DNA from: Hyphomicrobiales bacterium
GTDB taxonomy: Bacteria; Pseudomonadota; Alphaproteobacteria; Rhizobiales; Rhizobiaceae
Length of the DNA: 64,000 bases
Reading direction: 5' to 3'
NCBI GenBank assembly: GCA_900472575.1
Contig: UCIV01000036.1
Coordinates: forward strand, 1 to 64,000
The notes beneath the pieces are model-generated. The model made no database searches and was not told the origin of the DNA. It saw only the letters and a list, made by a program, of their open reading frames with translations. Position numbers and translations under genes: made by a program. Shown here one piece after another: positions 48,374-59,100 of this stretch (positions are counted from its first letter, which is position 1; each line of letters opens with the position of its first letter).

Positions 48374-50553
48374 CGGTAGCTAATGTTGCATTAAACGATG
48401 GAGCGCACGCCTTCGACACCGCTCGCTACGATATTGAAGTGGAGACCTCGCTTGTCGGTGGGTCGTTACAAAACCTTAAAGACGGGAATAGCTTTGCCGT
48501 CCTGAACAGCCACGGCGATATTGGCGGTACGAATGCTGCAGAAGGCTTGTTCTACCGCGACACGAGATTTCTGTCGAAACTGGAGCTTCGTTTTCAGGGA
48601 CGGAAACTTTTACTGCTTAATTCGTCCAGTCACGACGACAAGGCGGCGCTTTCTGTGGATCTCACGAATCCTGAAATCGATCAGGATCTAGAGGTTGTCC
48701 CACGAGAAGCAATCTTTCTCGAACGCACCAAATTTCTGTTCGAGGGGGTGTGTTACGAGCGGCTCAGCGTACGAAACTTCACGGCCTCCCATCGCACGCT
48801 GACAATCGACTATACTTTTGATGCCGACTTTCGCGACCTGTTTGAAGTTCGCGGCATGAAGCGGGAAAAGCGTGGGCAGGAGACGTCCCAAGTCGTCGCG
48901 CCGGATAGAGTTGAGTTTCAGTACACGGGCCTCGATGCGGTGAAACGGCGAACCTCGATCGTCTTCGCACCAGTTCCGAAACGTCTGGAGCAAAACCGTG
49001 CGACGTTGGAGCTTGTGCTCGGACCGGGTGAAAAGACCTCGATCTTTATGACTGTTGCTTGCGAGGAAGGCGGGCAGGCGCTAGTGCTGGATTTCTTCCG
49101 CGCCTATCGTGCTAGTCGTCGCGCCCGACGCACCCAGACGCGACGTATTGCGACGGTGGAGAGTTCAAGCGATCTCTTCAACGAGGTCGCGTGTAGAGCC
49201 ACCTCCGACGTCTATATGCTGATCACCTCGACCCCACTAGGCTTATATCCGTACGCGGGCGTTCCGTGGTTCAGCACGATTTTTGGACGCGACGGGATTT
49301 TCACAGCAATGTTCATGTTGTGGATGGACCCGACGATTGCCAAGGGCGTCTTGTGTACGCTTGCTGCGATGCAGGCCCAGGAAGTTGATCCCGCAGCGGA
49401 TGCGCAACCGGGCAAGATCCTTCACGAGATGCGCCATGGCGAGATGGCAAATACTGGCGAGGTTCCTTTTGGCCGCTACTACGGCAGTGTCGATTCAACA
49501 CCTCTTTTTGTTATGCTGGCGGGCATGTACCTGGATGCGACTGGTGATTTGGAGACGATCGCCGAGATCTGGCCGAACATCGACGCTGCGCTGCGCTGGA
49601 TGGACGACTATGGCGATCGCGACCGTGACGGTTACGTTGAATATCAAGCCGAAACGAACGGCAGCCTCAAGAACCAGGGCTGGAAGGACTCCCACGACTC
49701 CATCTTTCACGAAGATGGTACCGACGCAGTTGGATCGATCGCCTTGTGCGAGGTTCAGGGGTATGTCTTTGCAGCCAAGCGGTTTGCAGCGCAGATGGCT
49801 GAGAGGCTTGGGCACCACGTTTTGGCAGGAAATCTGAAACAAGGCGCCGAAGACTTGCGTCTCCGGTTCGAAGCCGACTTCTGGGACGAGGAGCTAGGGA
49901 CTTATGTTCTGGCGCTCGACGGGATGAAAAGACCTTGTCGCGTGCGCAGCTCTAACGCCGGGCATGCCTTGTTCACGGGTATCGCTTCGCCGGCAAGGGC
50001 GAAGCGGGTCGCGGCCGCACTTCTGAGCAAGGAAGGATTTAGTGGCTGGGGCATCCGAACCCTTGCCCAGGGCGAAGCTCGGTTCAATCCAATGTCCTAC
50101 CATAACGGCTCTGTATGGCCGCACGACAATGCCGCCATCGCCATTGGCCTCGTGCGTTACGGTCTTAAGGAAGACGCGGCGCGCGTTTTCCAAGGTCTTT
50201 TCGATGCGGCCAAAGAGCAAGAGATGCGGCGTCTGCCAGAGCTGTTCTGCGGCTTCATCCGGAAGCCGGGTCGAGGTCCGACGCCATATCCGGTTGCCTG
50301 CTCTCCGCAGGCATGGGCCGCCTCAGCTATCTTCGGCGTTCTGGGGGCGTGTCTTGGTCTTGAGCAGGCTCACAGCGATGATGAGATCCGTTTCCGCAAT
50401 CCGATCATGCCTGCATTCCTCGACGAGATCGTGCTGCGGAACATACAGATAGGCTGCTCTCAAGCTGATTTTCGGATGCATCGATACGGGAATGACGTAG
50501 CGACGAATGTTCTGAACCGAAGAGGAAACGCCAGGATCCTCATTGTGAAGTAA
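48370..50553 (+). CDS. Amylo-alpha-1,6-glucosidase (glycogen debranching-like)
   Basis: The 727-residue protein has an N-terminal beta-rich domain (GGSLQNLKDGNSFAVLNSHG, then EGLFYRDTRFLSKLELRF) typical of bacterial debranching relatives. An (alpha/alpha)6 barrel follows, with PWFSTIFGRDGIFTAMFM, DRDGDGY-type DRDRDGYVEYQAE, NQGWKDSHDSIFHEDGT, YNPMSYHNG-type FNPMSYHNGSVWPHDNA and RLPELFCGFI. It should hydrolyse alpha-1,6 linked glucose or a related glycoside in the cytoplasm. It is translationally coupled to the glycosyltransferase; the exact substrate is unknown. The C-terminal third is also found in the chimeric remnant at left. Confidence 0.9.
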   Translation: MTVANVALNDGAHAFDTARYDIEVETSLVGGSLQNLKDGNSFAVLNSHGDIGGTNAAEGLFYRDTRFLSKLELRFQGRKLLLLNSSSHDDKAALSVDLTNPEIDQDLEVVPREAIFLERTKFLFEGVCYERLSVRNFTASHRTLTIDYTFDADFRDLFEVRGMKREKRGQETSQVVAPDRVEFQYTGLDAVKRRTSIVFAPVPKRLEQNRATLELVLGPGEKTSIFMTVACEEGGQALVLDFFRAYRASRRARRTQTRRIATVESSSDLFNEVACRATSDVYMLITSTPLGLYPYAGVPWFSTIFGRDGIFTAMFMLWMDPTIAKGVLCTLAAMQAQEVDPAADAQPGKILHEMRHGEMANTGEVPFGRYYGSVDSTPLFVMLAGMYLDATGDLETIAEIWPNIDAALRWMDDYGDRDRDGYVEYQAETNGSLKNQGWKDSHDSIFHEDGTDAVGSIALCEVQGYVFAAKRFAAQMAERLGHHVLAGNLKQGAEDLRLRFEADFWDEELGTYVLALDGMKRPCRVRSSNAGHALFTGIASPARAKRVAAALLSKEGFSGWGIRTLAQGEARFNPMSYHNGSVWPHDNAAIAIGLVRYGLKEDAARVFQGLFDAAKEQEMRRLPELFCGFIRKPGRGPTPYPVACSPQAWAASAIFGVLGACLGLEQAHSDDEIRFRNPIMPAFLDEIVLRNIQIGCSQADFRMHRYGNDVATNVLNRRGNARILIVK

Positions 50554-50846
50554 GCCGATCATTGAACGGCAAGTTTTATATTAGGCTCCCCAGCCGCTGG
50601 CGCGGCAATAGGAGCATCGCTTCAAAGGCAGTCCTTGCGGCGGTGGAGCAGTAGAGCAGGAGCCAACCATGACCAAACCCTGCTTCCGCTTGGTGCGGGT
50701 TCTGGATTATTTTTCAGATCCGAGCGGCCTGTGGTAAACGACGCCTTCCCGACGTAGCCCCGCTTTTTGGATGAAGATCGTGGCCATAGAATAATCATCA
50801 CGCACGAGTCCGTGCTAGTACAATTTTGCGTAGAGGAGATTAAATC

Positions 50847-51059
50847 ATGGTAGGCAGATGGGATGTTTCTTTTGAAGAGTGGCACGCTCTTCTGCATCTT
50901 TTCAGAGCTGAAGACGTGGCGCTCTCTACGGACAGCGAACAAAGGCTCCTTCGTCTCGGGTTGATCGATCAAGGCGACGGCACCGGACTCAGCGCGGCTG
51001 GGAGGACGCTTATAGAGCACGAGCTTCTGTTGGAGCGGAGAAACCGCCTTCAGTACTGA
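50847..51059 (+). CDS. Hypothetical small protein (70 aa)
   Basis: The 70-residue product looks like a single helix-turn-helix-sized domain (SFEEWHALLHLFRAEDVALS, LLRLGLIDQGDGTGLSAAGR, LIEHELLLERR). The L-G-L-I and L-S-A-A-G-R pattern resembles a winged-helix wing with the phrase 'LT..G', so a small DNA-binding protein is possible but not certain. GAGGAGA precedes the ATG. The 290 bases before it hold nothing recognisable. Confidence 0.6.
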   Translation: MVGRWDVSFEEWHALLHLFRAEDVALSTDSEQRLLRLGLIDQGDGTGLSAAGRTLIEHELLLERRNRLQY

Positions 51060-51089
51060 TTGCGGTCTGGTCTGAGCAAAAGTTCCAAC

Positions 51090-51518
51090 CGCCTGAAATC
51101 CATGTTCGATGGCGACCAGCAATCGCTCGCCCCTCCCTTCAAGAGGGGACGCTTCAAAGCATTCAGCTATGACCAGCCGCTAGAGCCCAGCATCCGCGCC
51201 ATTCCAAGCCCCGGCCATACGCCGTGTCATAGTTTTTTCGCCGTCGAAAGCGAAGGACAGAAGCTGCTTTTATGGGGCGATGTCGTGCATGTCGCGCCGG
51301 TATTGTTTCCCGATCCGGCCGTCACCGTCGCCTATGACAGTGATCCGGCTGAGGCAAGTGCGGAGCGAGCGAAGATCTATGCGGATGCGGCGCGTGAAGG
51401 CTGCTTGATTGGCGCGGCACATGTCTCCTTACGGGCCTCGGCCATGTCGTGGCCAACGATGGTCACTTCCTCTGGCTTTCGGGGAAACTATTCGGCAGCC
51501 CCGATAAAGACCGACTGA
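51090..51518 (+). pseudogene. MBL-fold metallohydrolase, C-terminal fragment with frameshift
   Basis: The fragment reads SIRAIPSPGHTPCHSFFAVE, then KLLLWGDVVHVAPVLFPDPA and ASAERAKIYADAAREGCLIG followed by AAHVS. This is the second half of a metallo-beta-lactamase-fold hydrolase, with the GHTP and GD motifs. The main HxHxDH motif is missing because the N-terminus is lost. A frameshift near 51430 disrupts the end: the other frame reads GLGHVVANDGHFLWL. It cannot be active. Confidence 0.75.
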
Positions 51519-51534
51519 CAAGTGGGAGCTAATA

Positions 51535-51568
51535 CCTGAATGGCGAAAAAATACTGTCGCCATTCGGG
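51535..51568. terminator. Inverted repeat after the MBL fragment
   Basis: CCTGAATGGCGA and TCGCCATTCGGG form a 12-bp stem with one G-T type mismatch and a 10-base loop. There is no T-run after it on either strand, so it may be a processing site or weak terminator. The following ~400 bases (51569-51969) hold no supported gene. Confidence 0.4.
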
Positions 51569-51969
51569 CCAAGCAGGTCTTGAATAGACACGAACCTAAG
51601 ACCCTTCAATGCCGATTTTCACTTAGTGCTTGATTGTCTATCCTGGATTTGTTCCCCTCTCAAAGTGGTATCATCGCCTATATTCGGTCGTGACTACAGA
51701 CGTTGTGAACCGCGACATGGCCCATTGCCTGTGAATACTGTTTATAAAAATACGGTAGCGCACAGAGATGTGCTTTCAGACGTTGAACCGCTGCAGCTAC
51801 CGTCGCATTCGATTGGCCGGCAAGCCCTTTCCCGGAAAGCACCCCAGATTTGACGCCGGCACTTAACAGCACGCTTAAGGTTACGCCAACCATATCAGCG
51901 ACATCAGAGGCGACATAAAGAATCTTATAAAAACTACTCCGTAGGCTTTGACGTAAGGCAGGCAGAGCA

Positions 51970-53184
51970 ATGCAAATCGATTTACAAACCCTTTGGTACC
52001 TAACCGTCGGAACGCTGCTGGTGTCAGCGTCGCTTCTCCTTTGGGAAAGGCAGGCACATCCAGGTCGCGCACGTGTGCTCGGTATTTTGGCCGCGGCACT
52101 CTTCGCGTTCGTTCTCGGGTGCGTGCTTGCGATGAACCGCACCCACTTTGAGGCCGCGCTCGGCATGGGGGCGGTCAACATCCTAATGATGTTGGGCTAC
52201 CTTCTGGTCCTTAACGCCGTCGCCGGCCTCGACGGTCACCGGTATCTCTGGTCGTCAGTCGCAGCCCTAAGCTTCCTAGCCACCGCCTGGGCGATCGCTG
52301 GCACGCACTTCCCGGCCGCCTTCTGGAACCATGTCTCGTCTATTCCCATCGCGCTGACCTGTGGCCTGACAGCATGGATACTTCTGCGCAGCCGCACAGC
52401 CCAGCGATTGCGCTCACGTCCGATCGCAGTATCGATCTCGGCCGTCCATGCCGTGTTCTACCTCGGCCGAGCGTTCATTGCCCCTGTTCTCCTTCAGCGG
52501 TACGGGCAAGATATTATCTCCATCGTCGGGAAGGCGACGATGTACGAGGCCGTCTTGTACTCGGTAGCGATGCCGATGTCCTTTCTGATGATTATTCGAG
52601 AGGAGGAAAAGCTCCATCTGCTCCGCATGTCACAAACCGATCAGTTGACCGGGCTTGTAAACCGTCACGCCTTTTTTGAGCAGGCATCTCGGATCCTCCG
52701 GGCGCGGCATTGTGACCCCGTCTCATTGCTCGCCTTCGACCTCGACCACTTCAAGGCGATTAACGACCGTCATGGGCACCCGACCGGAGATAAGGTTTTG
52801 CAGCTGTTCGCCGAAACCGCCCGCGAACAAGCGGGGCCCGACGCGCTTATTGTCCGGCTGGGCGGTGAGGAATTCGCTGCGCTTCTGCCGCGGTGCGACC
52901 ATTCCCAAGCTCTCAGTCGCGGCTCGGCGATCGCAAGCCGGTTCGCCGACGCAGCCGCTCGGGCAGAGGGTTTGAAAACCGGGGCCACCGTCAGTATCGG
53001 CCTTGCTGCACCGGACTGCCACGACCTCGCCGGGATGCTTGCAAGCGCCGATGGCGCGCTGTACCGGGCGAAAGCCCTTGGGCGGAATCGCGTTGAGACC
53101 GCACGGCCAAACGAATTGCCGCTGCACCCCTCAGCCGATCCCTCGCATCATCAGTTGCGGGTAGCGGCGATGGGGGCGTCCTGA
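51970..53184 (+). CDS. Membrane-bound diguanylate cyclase (GGDEF)
   Basis: The protein makes the second messenger cyclic di-GMP. About six hydrophobic segments (residues ~8-215) form a membrane sensor. They are followed by a GGDEF domain: TDQLTGLVNRHAFFEQA, DLDHFKAINDRHGHPTGDKV, and RLGGEEFAALL as the active-site loop. The inhibitory I-site (RxxD five residues before GGEEF) reads AGPD, so product inhibition should be absent. No EAL domain is present. The start has a GGCAGAG stretch upstream. It is a single plus-strand gene among broken genes, and the sensed signal is unknown. Confidence 0.92.
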   Translation: MQIDLQTLWYLTVGTLLVSASLLLWERQAHPGRARVLGILAAALFAFVLGCVLAMNRTHFEAALGMGAVNILMMLGYLLVLNAVAGLDGHRYLWSSVAALSFLATAWAIAGTHFPAAFWNHVSSIPIALTCGLTAWILLRSRTAQRLRSRPIAVSISAVHAVFYLGRAFIAPVLLQRYGQDIISIVGKATMYEAVLYSVAMPMSFLMIIREEEKLHLLRMSQTDQLTGLVNRHAFFEQASRILRARHCDPVSLLAFDLDHFKAINDRHGHPTGDKVLQLFAETAREQAGPDALIVRLGGEEFAALLPRCDHSQALSRGSAIASRFADAAARAEGLKTGATVSIGLAAPDCHDLAGMLASADGALYRAKALGRNRVETARPNELPLHPSADPSHHQLRVAAMGAS

Positions 53185-53282
53185 TTCGTAGCGTTTTTGA
53201 ACAAGCGCGTCTTGAAGGTATCGGAACCAACGACCTGCAATTCCCTCGATTAGATGAGGCGTAATGGTTCGATTGTTCGCGC

Positions 53283-53699
53283 TTGGATGTATTTCAGCAA
53301 TGTTATCCGCACCAGCTTTCCGGCGGTCAGCGGCAGCGCGTGGCGATCGCTCGCGCCCTCATTGTCGAACCAAAAATCCTGCTGCTCGACGAGCCGACTT
53401 CCGCACTCGACGTCTCCATTAAGGCCGAAATTCTGAATCTGCTCAAAGACCTGCGGGAATGCGAGAAACTAACATATATCCTCGTCAGCCATGACCTTGC
53501 GGTCGTCGCACATCTCTGCGACAGGGTTGCGATCATGCAGAGTGGCGGTTTTGTGGAGATTGCCACCAGGCAGCAACTGCTCGAAAATACGGTGCAGCAT
53601 CCCTATACGCGCGTTCTGATGGACGGCAGTCGCGGTTACGTGGCGACAAACAGGCAAGACCCGTCTCAGCTCCGCTCGCAATCCCCGGTGAGGACCTAG
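53283..53699 (+). pseudogene. Peptide-type ABC transporter ATPase, C-terminal fragment
   Basis: The fragment includes the signature LSGGQRQRVAIARAL, Walker B ILLLDEPTSALDVS, the H-loop YILVSHDLAVVAHLCDRVA, and the C-terminal HPYTRVLMDG typical of Dpp/Opp-type ATPases. The Walker A and the Q-loop parts are missing: similarity begins at about 53275. It cannot bind ATP normally. No permease or binding protein gene is next to it. Confidence 0.8.
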
Positions 53700-53766
53700 A
53701 TTTTGCCCACAGATTGCCGCCCGCCCTGGCGCAGCTCAAAGCTGATTTCTCCTGATTCGTTAACGA

Positions 53767-55352
53767 ATGAACCACAACCCAATCCTTCCCGATTTTCACC
53801 CCGACCCTTCGATTTGCAGGGTGGGCGATGACTATTTCATCGCGACATCCACCTTTGAGTGGTACCCCGGCGTACAGATTTACCGCTCGACGATCTCCAG
53901 TCATGGGAGTTGGTAAAACGTCCTCTTGAGCGCGCAGACCAACTCGATCTGCGTGACGTAGAGAATTCGTGTGGCGTCTGGGGCGCCGTGCCTTACTCAT
54001 AAAGATAGCCGCTTCTGGGTCATCTATACCATGGTCAGGCGCAAGTCCGGTTCGTCAAGGATTGTCACAACTACCTTGTCACCGCAGAAACGATCGAGGG
54101 GCCTTGGTCGGCGCCGATCTATCTCAATTCCTCCGGTTTCGATCCTTCACTGTTCCACGACGACAATGGCCGCAAGTGGCTGCTGAACCTGACATGGGAC
54201 TACCGCGCACGGCCGACACCGTTTGGCGGGATCGTGCTTCAGGAATACGACGCGACACAAGGCAAGCTGGTGGGACCGATCACCAACATATTCCAGGGAT
54301 CGTCGCTTGGTCTTGCTGAAGGTCCGCATCTTTATCGACGAGATGGTACCACCTGTTGGTCGCAGAAGGCGGAACCGGTATGCGCCATGCAGTCACCATG
54401 GCGCAATCAAGGGAGATAACAGGCCCATACGAGGTTCATCCTGACACTCATGTCTTCACAAGCCGCTTCAACCCGGACGTCGTTCTGCAGCGCTCTGGCC
54501 ACGGTGAAATCGTCGACACCCCGGACGGTGAAACCTACATGGTACATCTTTGCAGCAAACCACTGCCGGGCGTCAGGCGCTCGGTCCTCGGCCGAGAGAC
54601 CTCCATCCAGAAATGCGTCTGGGGTGAAGATGGATGGCTTCGCCTACACGCAGATCCGATTGTTCCGGAAACATCAGTGCCAGGCCCCGTGGATTGAAGG
54701 CGAGTGACGCGGAGGCGACTCCAGTTCGCTATACTTTCGATGCGCCACAACGACTGCCAGCCGATTTCCAATGGTTTCGCAGCCCCCTGCCCGATCGACT
54801 GTTTTCGCTTTCCGATCGTCCGGGCCATTTGCGGCTGACCGGGCATGAATCCATCGGATCAACGTTCGAGCAGGCACTTGTCGTACGCCGTCAGACCGAC
54901 TTCGACTTCGATGTCGAAACCGACGTTGACGCCGAACCCACCAGCTATCATCAGATGGCGGGACTGGACGACTACTATAACGGCTTTGCATACCACTACC
55001 TCTGCCTTACCCATGATGAGGAGTACGATCGATCGCTGCAGATACTTTCCTGCCCGGGCGGATGGCCCCAAGGCAACACGGAACTGATGCTCGAGCAATC
55101 CGTGGCAGCACCGCAAGGACCTGTCCGCATGAAGCTTGAAGTCCGCGGCGCCGCGTCACGCTTCTACTACTGGCATGACGGCTGGACAAGAATGGGCCCT
55201 CTTCTCGATCAGTCTGCGTTGTCCGACGAAAACGGCGAAGGTGAATACGCCAACTTCACCGGCGCATTTTTTTTGGCATGGCCGCAAACGATACGAGCGG
55301 TCAGGCAATGCACGCGGATTTCTCGTATTTTTCTTACTCGTCTTGGTCTTGA
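53767..55352 (+). pseudogene. Glycoside hydrolase family 43 (beta-xylosidase-like), multiply frameshifted
   Basis: From the ATG at 53767 the frame gives ILPDFHPDPSICRVGDDYFI then TSTFEWYPGVQIYRS, the start of GH43 enzymes with the catalytic Asp in NPDPS. The following frames give GSGPWSAPIYLNSSG-type pieces, AEGGTGMRHAVTMAQSREIT, DTPDGETYMVHL, and the C-terminal jelly-roll with FQWFRSPLPDRLFSLSDRPG and MAGLDDYYNGFAYHYL. At least four shifts or stops occur. One near the end is in a run of eight T at ~55267, after which the other frame ends ADFSYFSYSSWS at 55352. It was an arabinoxylan-type sugar enzyme and is now inactive. Confidence 0.85.
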
Positions 55353-55492
55353 GCGGAATGGAACTGGTGACCCGTGTTTTGCGAGCTAATTCTTAAGCAT
55401 TACATCGGCTTTGGGCCTCCGCATCGTGCTGTATTGAGAACAGCTTTTGCCAAGTTTCAACCTCAGCCGCTGAACCCTGCGACCGCCATAGG

Positions 55493-55846
55493 TCAGCGGC
55501 AGGTCTGTTGCTGACATATCGCTAAGCGCGATTGAGAAAAGCGCTGAGCATGCTTATTGCTCCAAGAGTTCAATGAATGGTCGCGCCGACGGGATAGCCC
55601 GGATAAGGCGATGTGGTATCTCGAGAGAAGCTCAATTGCTGTGGCGGATACATCTTCTGCGATAGATAGCTCAGACTGTGCAAGATCCCCCGCGATCGTC
55701 AGAATAGCGGATCCAACTGCGCGCATTGTCTCTTTGACCAGCCCTTTATCTTCCTGCGCGGCTCCGCTCTGTGAGGTAAAGCCGCTTTCTTGCGAAAACT
55801 CATCAATCAGCCCGGACTCATCACCGACATTTTTCTCAAATCTCAT
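55493..55846 (-). CDS. Hypothetical protein (117 aa)
   Basis: An acidic N-terminal part (VGDESGLIDEFSQESGF) is followed by a helix-rich middle (KETMRAVGSAILTIAGDLAQ, then IAEDVSATAIELLSRYH) and a basic tail. No family is recognised. The ATG at 55846 has GGATGG upstream. The reading frame overlaps the EcfG-type site at 55847 on the other strand only at its start. It may be real but weakly supported. Confidence 0.4.
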   Translation of the reverse strand: MRFEKNVGDESGLIDEFSQESGFTSQSGAAQEDKGLVKETMRAVGSAILTIAGDLAQSELSIAEDVSATAIELLSRYHIALSGLSRRRDHSLNSWSNKHAQRFSQSRLAICQQQTCR

Positions 55847-55871
55847 GGAACCATCGCGCCGCAAGCGCGTT
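55847..55871 (+). promoter_or_regulatory. EcfG-type promoter candidate for the kinase/CheR/CheB operon
   Basis: GGAAC, 16 bases, CGTT: a perfect match to the extended consensus. It is ~280 bases ahead of the first kinase gene and points toward it. Confidence 0.6.
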
Positions 55872-56152
55872 ACGCGCCGTGATGTGAGACATTATCAAGA
55901 AAAGATCGGCATTTCGAATGTTGCAAGCGAACCCGGAATACGGGAAAAGCATCCGTATTTCCAGGAGCGCTAGCCTAAGGCCAGTACCGCACGTCGATAC
56001 AGCGAGACGTTCATTCGTTTACGCTAAAGCCACCAAATCATCTCTCATTAGCCCCGCTCGACACAGGTTCGGTTCCTGTATCAACTTGACGGGCCAGGGA
56101 TCAGGCTCAAGAGCCCCATGATCCGCAATATTTACTCCCAATCGAGAAATAC

Positions 56153-59100
56153 ATGACAACCTACGCCACCGCGCCCTCCAAGCGAACCCTAGGTCTCGAC
56201 CCTTCGGTCGCCTTCAGTCTGGCTGGTGCACTGGCGTTCTTCGTCATCAGTGCCGCCGTTTCCTGGTATAACGTGCAGACATTGCGTTCCAACAATGAGC
56301 GTGTCGTCCATTCACACGAAGTCATCGTCGGGCTTTCAGATCTGCTCTCCCTGATCCAGGACGCAGAGACAGGGCAGCGTGGGTTTGTTCTAACCAACAG
56401 CGAGCGGTATCTTGAGCCATATAACGCGGCGATCACCGCAATTCCCAAGCGTGTCGAGACAATCGGGGACATGATCAGCGACAATGCATCTCAACAACAA
56501 CGTTTGGCGATGCTCCGGTCTCATGTCGATGCAAAGCTCTCCGAACTGCGCGAGAGCATCGACCTGAGACGGACACAGGGCGTCGATGCGGCTCTTGCTG
56601 TAGTCAACTCCGACCGCGGCAAGGCCGAGATGGATGCGGTTCGCGCTCAACTGACTTCCATGCGGCAGGAAGAAGCCCGCCTGCGAGCTCAACGTTTAGC
56701 CGAAATGGAAAGTGCCTACACGACGGCTTTTGCCAGCAGTATTCTTGCTGGCCTCCTTGGTATACTTCTTACTTTGGCGATCGCCGCCCTGATGCGCCAA
56801 TCAACCCTTTCGAGAAGACGTCAGGACTGGCTACAGGCTGGTGAAGTTGGCCTCAATGCCGCGGTCACCGGTGATCGGCGCATCGAGGAGCTCGGCGACA
56901 ACATTCTGGAATTCCTTGCTCGCTATACAGGTGCCGTCGCCGGCGCAATCTTCGTCCAGGGCGAAGATGAGTTTGAGCTCGCCTCCACTTGGGGTGTTCG
57001 GGAAAACGCAAGCGTGCCAGATCGATTCAAACCGCGTGAAGGCCTTTTGGGGCAGGCGGTTTCGGGAGCCAAGCCGATCTTGGTCTCCGACGTGCCAGAC
57101 GGCTATCTCACCTTCGGATCAGCACTCGGGACCAACAAACCCAAGCATCTCCTGATTTCGCCTGGCGGTGTCGATGGGGCAGTAAACTCCGTGATTGAAC
57201 TGGGCTTCTTGCGCGCAATCGATGAGAAGATCCTTACCTTTCTCGATCAGGCATCTGCGTCGATTGCCACTGCTGTTCGCTCAGCGAAGTACCGCAGCGA
57301 CCTACAGAATTTGCTGCGCGAAACGCAAAGGCAAGCCGAGGAGTTGCAGGTCCAGGGCGAGGAGCTACGAGTCTCCAACGAAGAGCTGGAAGAACAGGGC
57401 CGGGCGCTGAAGGAATCGCAGGCCCGGCTAGAACAGCAGCAGGTGGAACTCGAGCAGACCAATTCCCAGCTCGAAGAACAGGCCCAGCAGCTGGAAGGTC
57501 AGCGCGACGATCTCGAAAAGGTCAATGCCTCGGTTCAGCTGAAGGCGCGCGAACTCGAGCAGGCGAGCCGTTACAAGTCGGATTTCCTCGCCAACATGTC
57601 TCATGAGCTGCGCACGCCGCTCAATTCCTCACTGATCCTGGCCAAACTTCTCGCCGACAATCCGGACGACAACTTGACCCAGGAACAGGTCAAATACGCC
57701 CAGACCATCCAGTCTTCCGGCAATGACCTGCTGACCCTGATCAACGACATCCTCGATCTGTCGAAGATAGAAGCCGGTCATGTGGACATCACTCCGGAGC
57801 CGGTTTCCCTCGAAAGGATGGCGGGAAGTATCCGACAGCTGTTCGATCCCGTGGCCAGGTCGAAGGAACTCGAGTTCGATATCGAAATGACCCCGGAGGC
57901 ACCTGCGGTCATTGAAACCGATCCGCAACGGCTCGAGCAGGTTATCAAGAACCTGCTGTCTAACGCCTTCAAGTTCACCGAAAAGGGCAAGGTCACCCTC
58001 GCCCTTCGCAGCGCTGGCGACGGGCAGTTGGCACTGGCTGTATCGGATACGGGCATCGGCATTGCCGAGGAGCAGCAGAACAGCATTTTCGAAGCCTTCC
58101 ATCAGGCAGACGGAACAATCAGCCGCCGCTTCGGCGGCACGGGATTGGGACTGTCGATTTCGAGAGAACTTGTCCGGTTGCTCGGCGGCACCATTCACCT
58201 GACCAGCCGTCACGGCCAGGGAAGCACGTTCACCGTCATCGTGCCAGTTTCCTATGATCCCTCCCGGGTTCTCCCCCGGAATATTCGAACGGCCGAAACG
58301 ATCGCCGCACCACGGCCTGTTGTCGAGGAAGCACGCCCATCCACCATCAGTCGCCATGAGATCGTCGAGGACGATCGGGCAGCGCCGAGCGATGGCAGGC
58401 GTACCCTGCTGGTGATCGAAGATGACGATACGTTTTCGGCGATCCTCCGTGACCTCGCCCGCGAAATGGGTTTCCGGGCGCTTGTTGCGGGCACGGCCTA
58501 TGACGCCTTGGACCTTGCAAGGCAGCATATGCCAAGCGCCATCGTCCTAGATGTCGGTCTGCCGGATCAGTCGGGACTGTCGGTGCTCGACAGGCTCAAG
58601 CGCGACGTGCGCACACGCCATATTCCAATCCACATCGTCTCCGCCGACGACTACGCCGAGACCGCACTGTCGCTTGGCGCTGTCGGATATGTCATGAAAC
58701 CGGTTCAGCGCGAACAGCTCGTCGAGGTTCTGCAGAAACTGGACGCCAAGCTGTCGCAAGGTGTCCACCGCGTTCTGATCGTCGAGGACAACGAGGTGCA
58801 GCGACAAGCCGTGGCGAAGCTGCTCACCTCCCATGATGTCGAGACGATCGGGGCGGGCACGGCGGCCGAATGCCTGACGCTTCTGAAGGAGCAGACGTTC
58901 GACTGCATGGTACTCGACCTCTCGCTACCGGACGCGTCCGGCTACCAGCTTCTGGAAACCATCAGCGCCGACAGCAGCCATTCCTTCCCGCCTGTGATCG
59001 TCTATACGGGCCGGGTACTGTCTGCAGACGAAGAACAGCGACTGCGCCGCTACTCAAAGTCCATCATCATCAAGGGTGCGAAATCACCGGAACGGCTTTT

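Noticed and set aside
57629..58528. 299-codon minus-strand ORF opposite the hybrid kinase
   Set aside because: Antisense to the HisKA and ATPase domains; no independent support.
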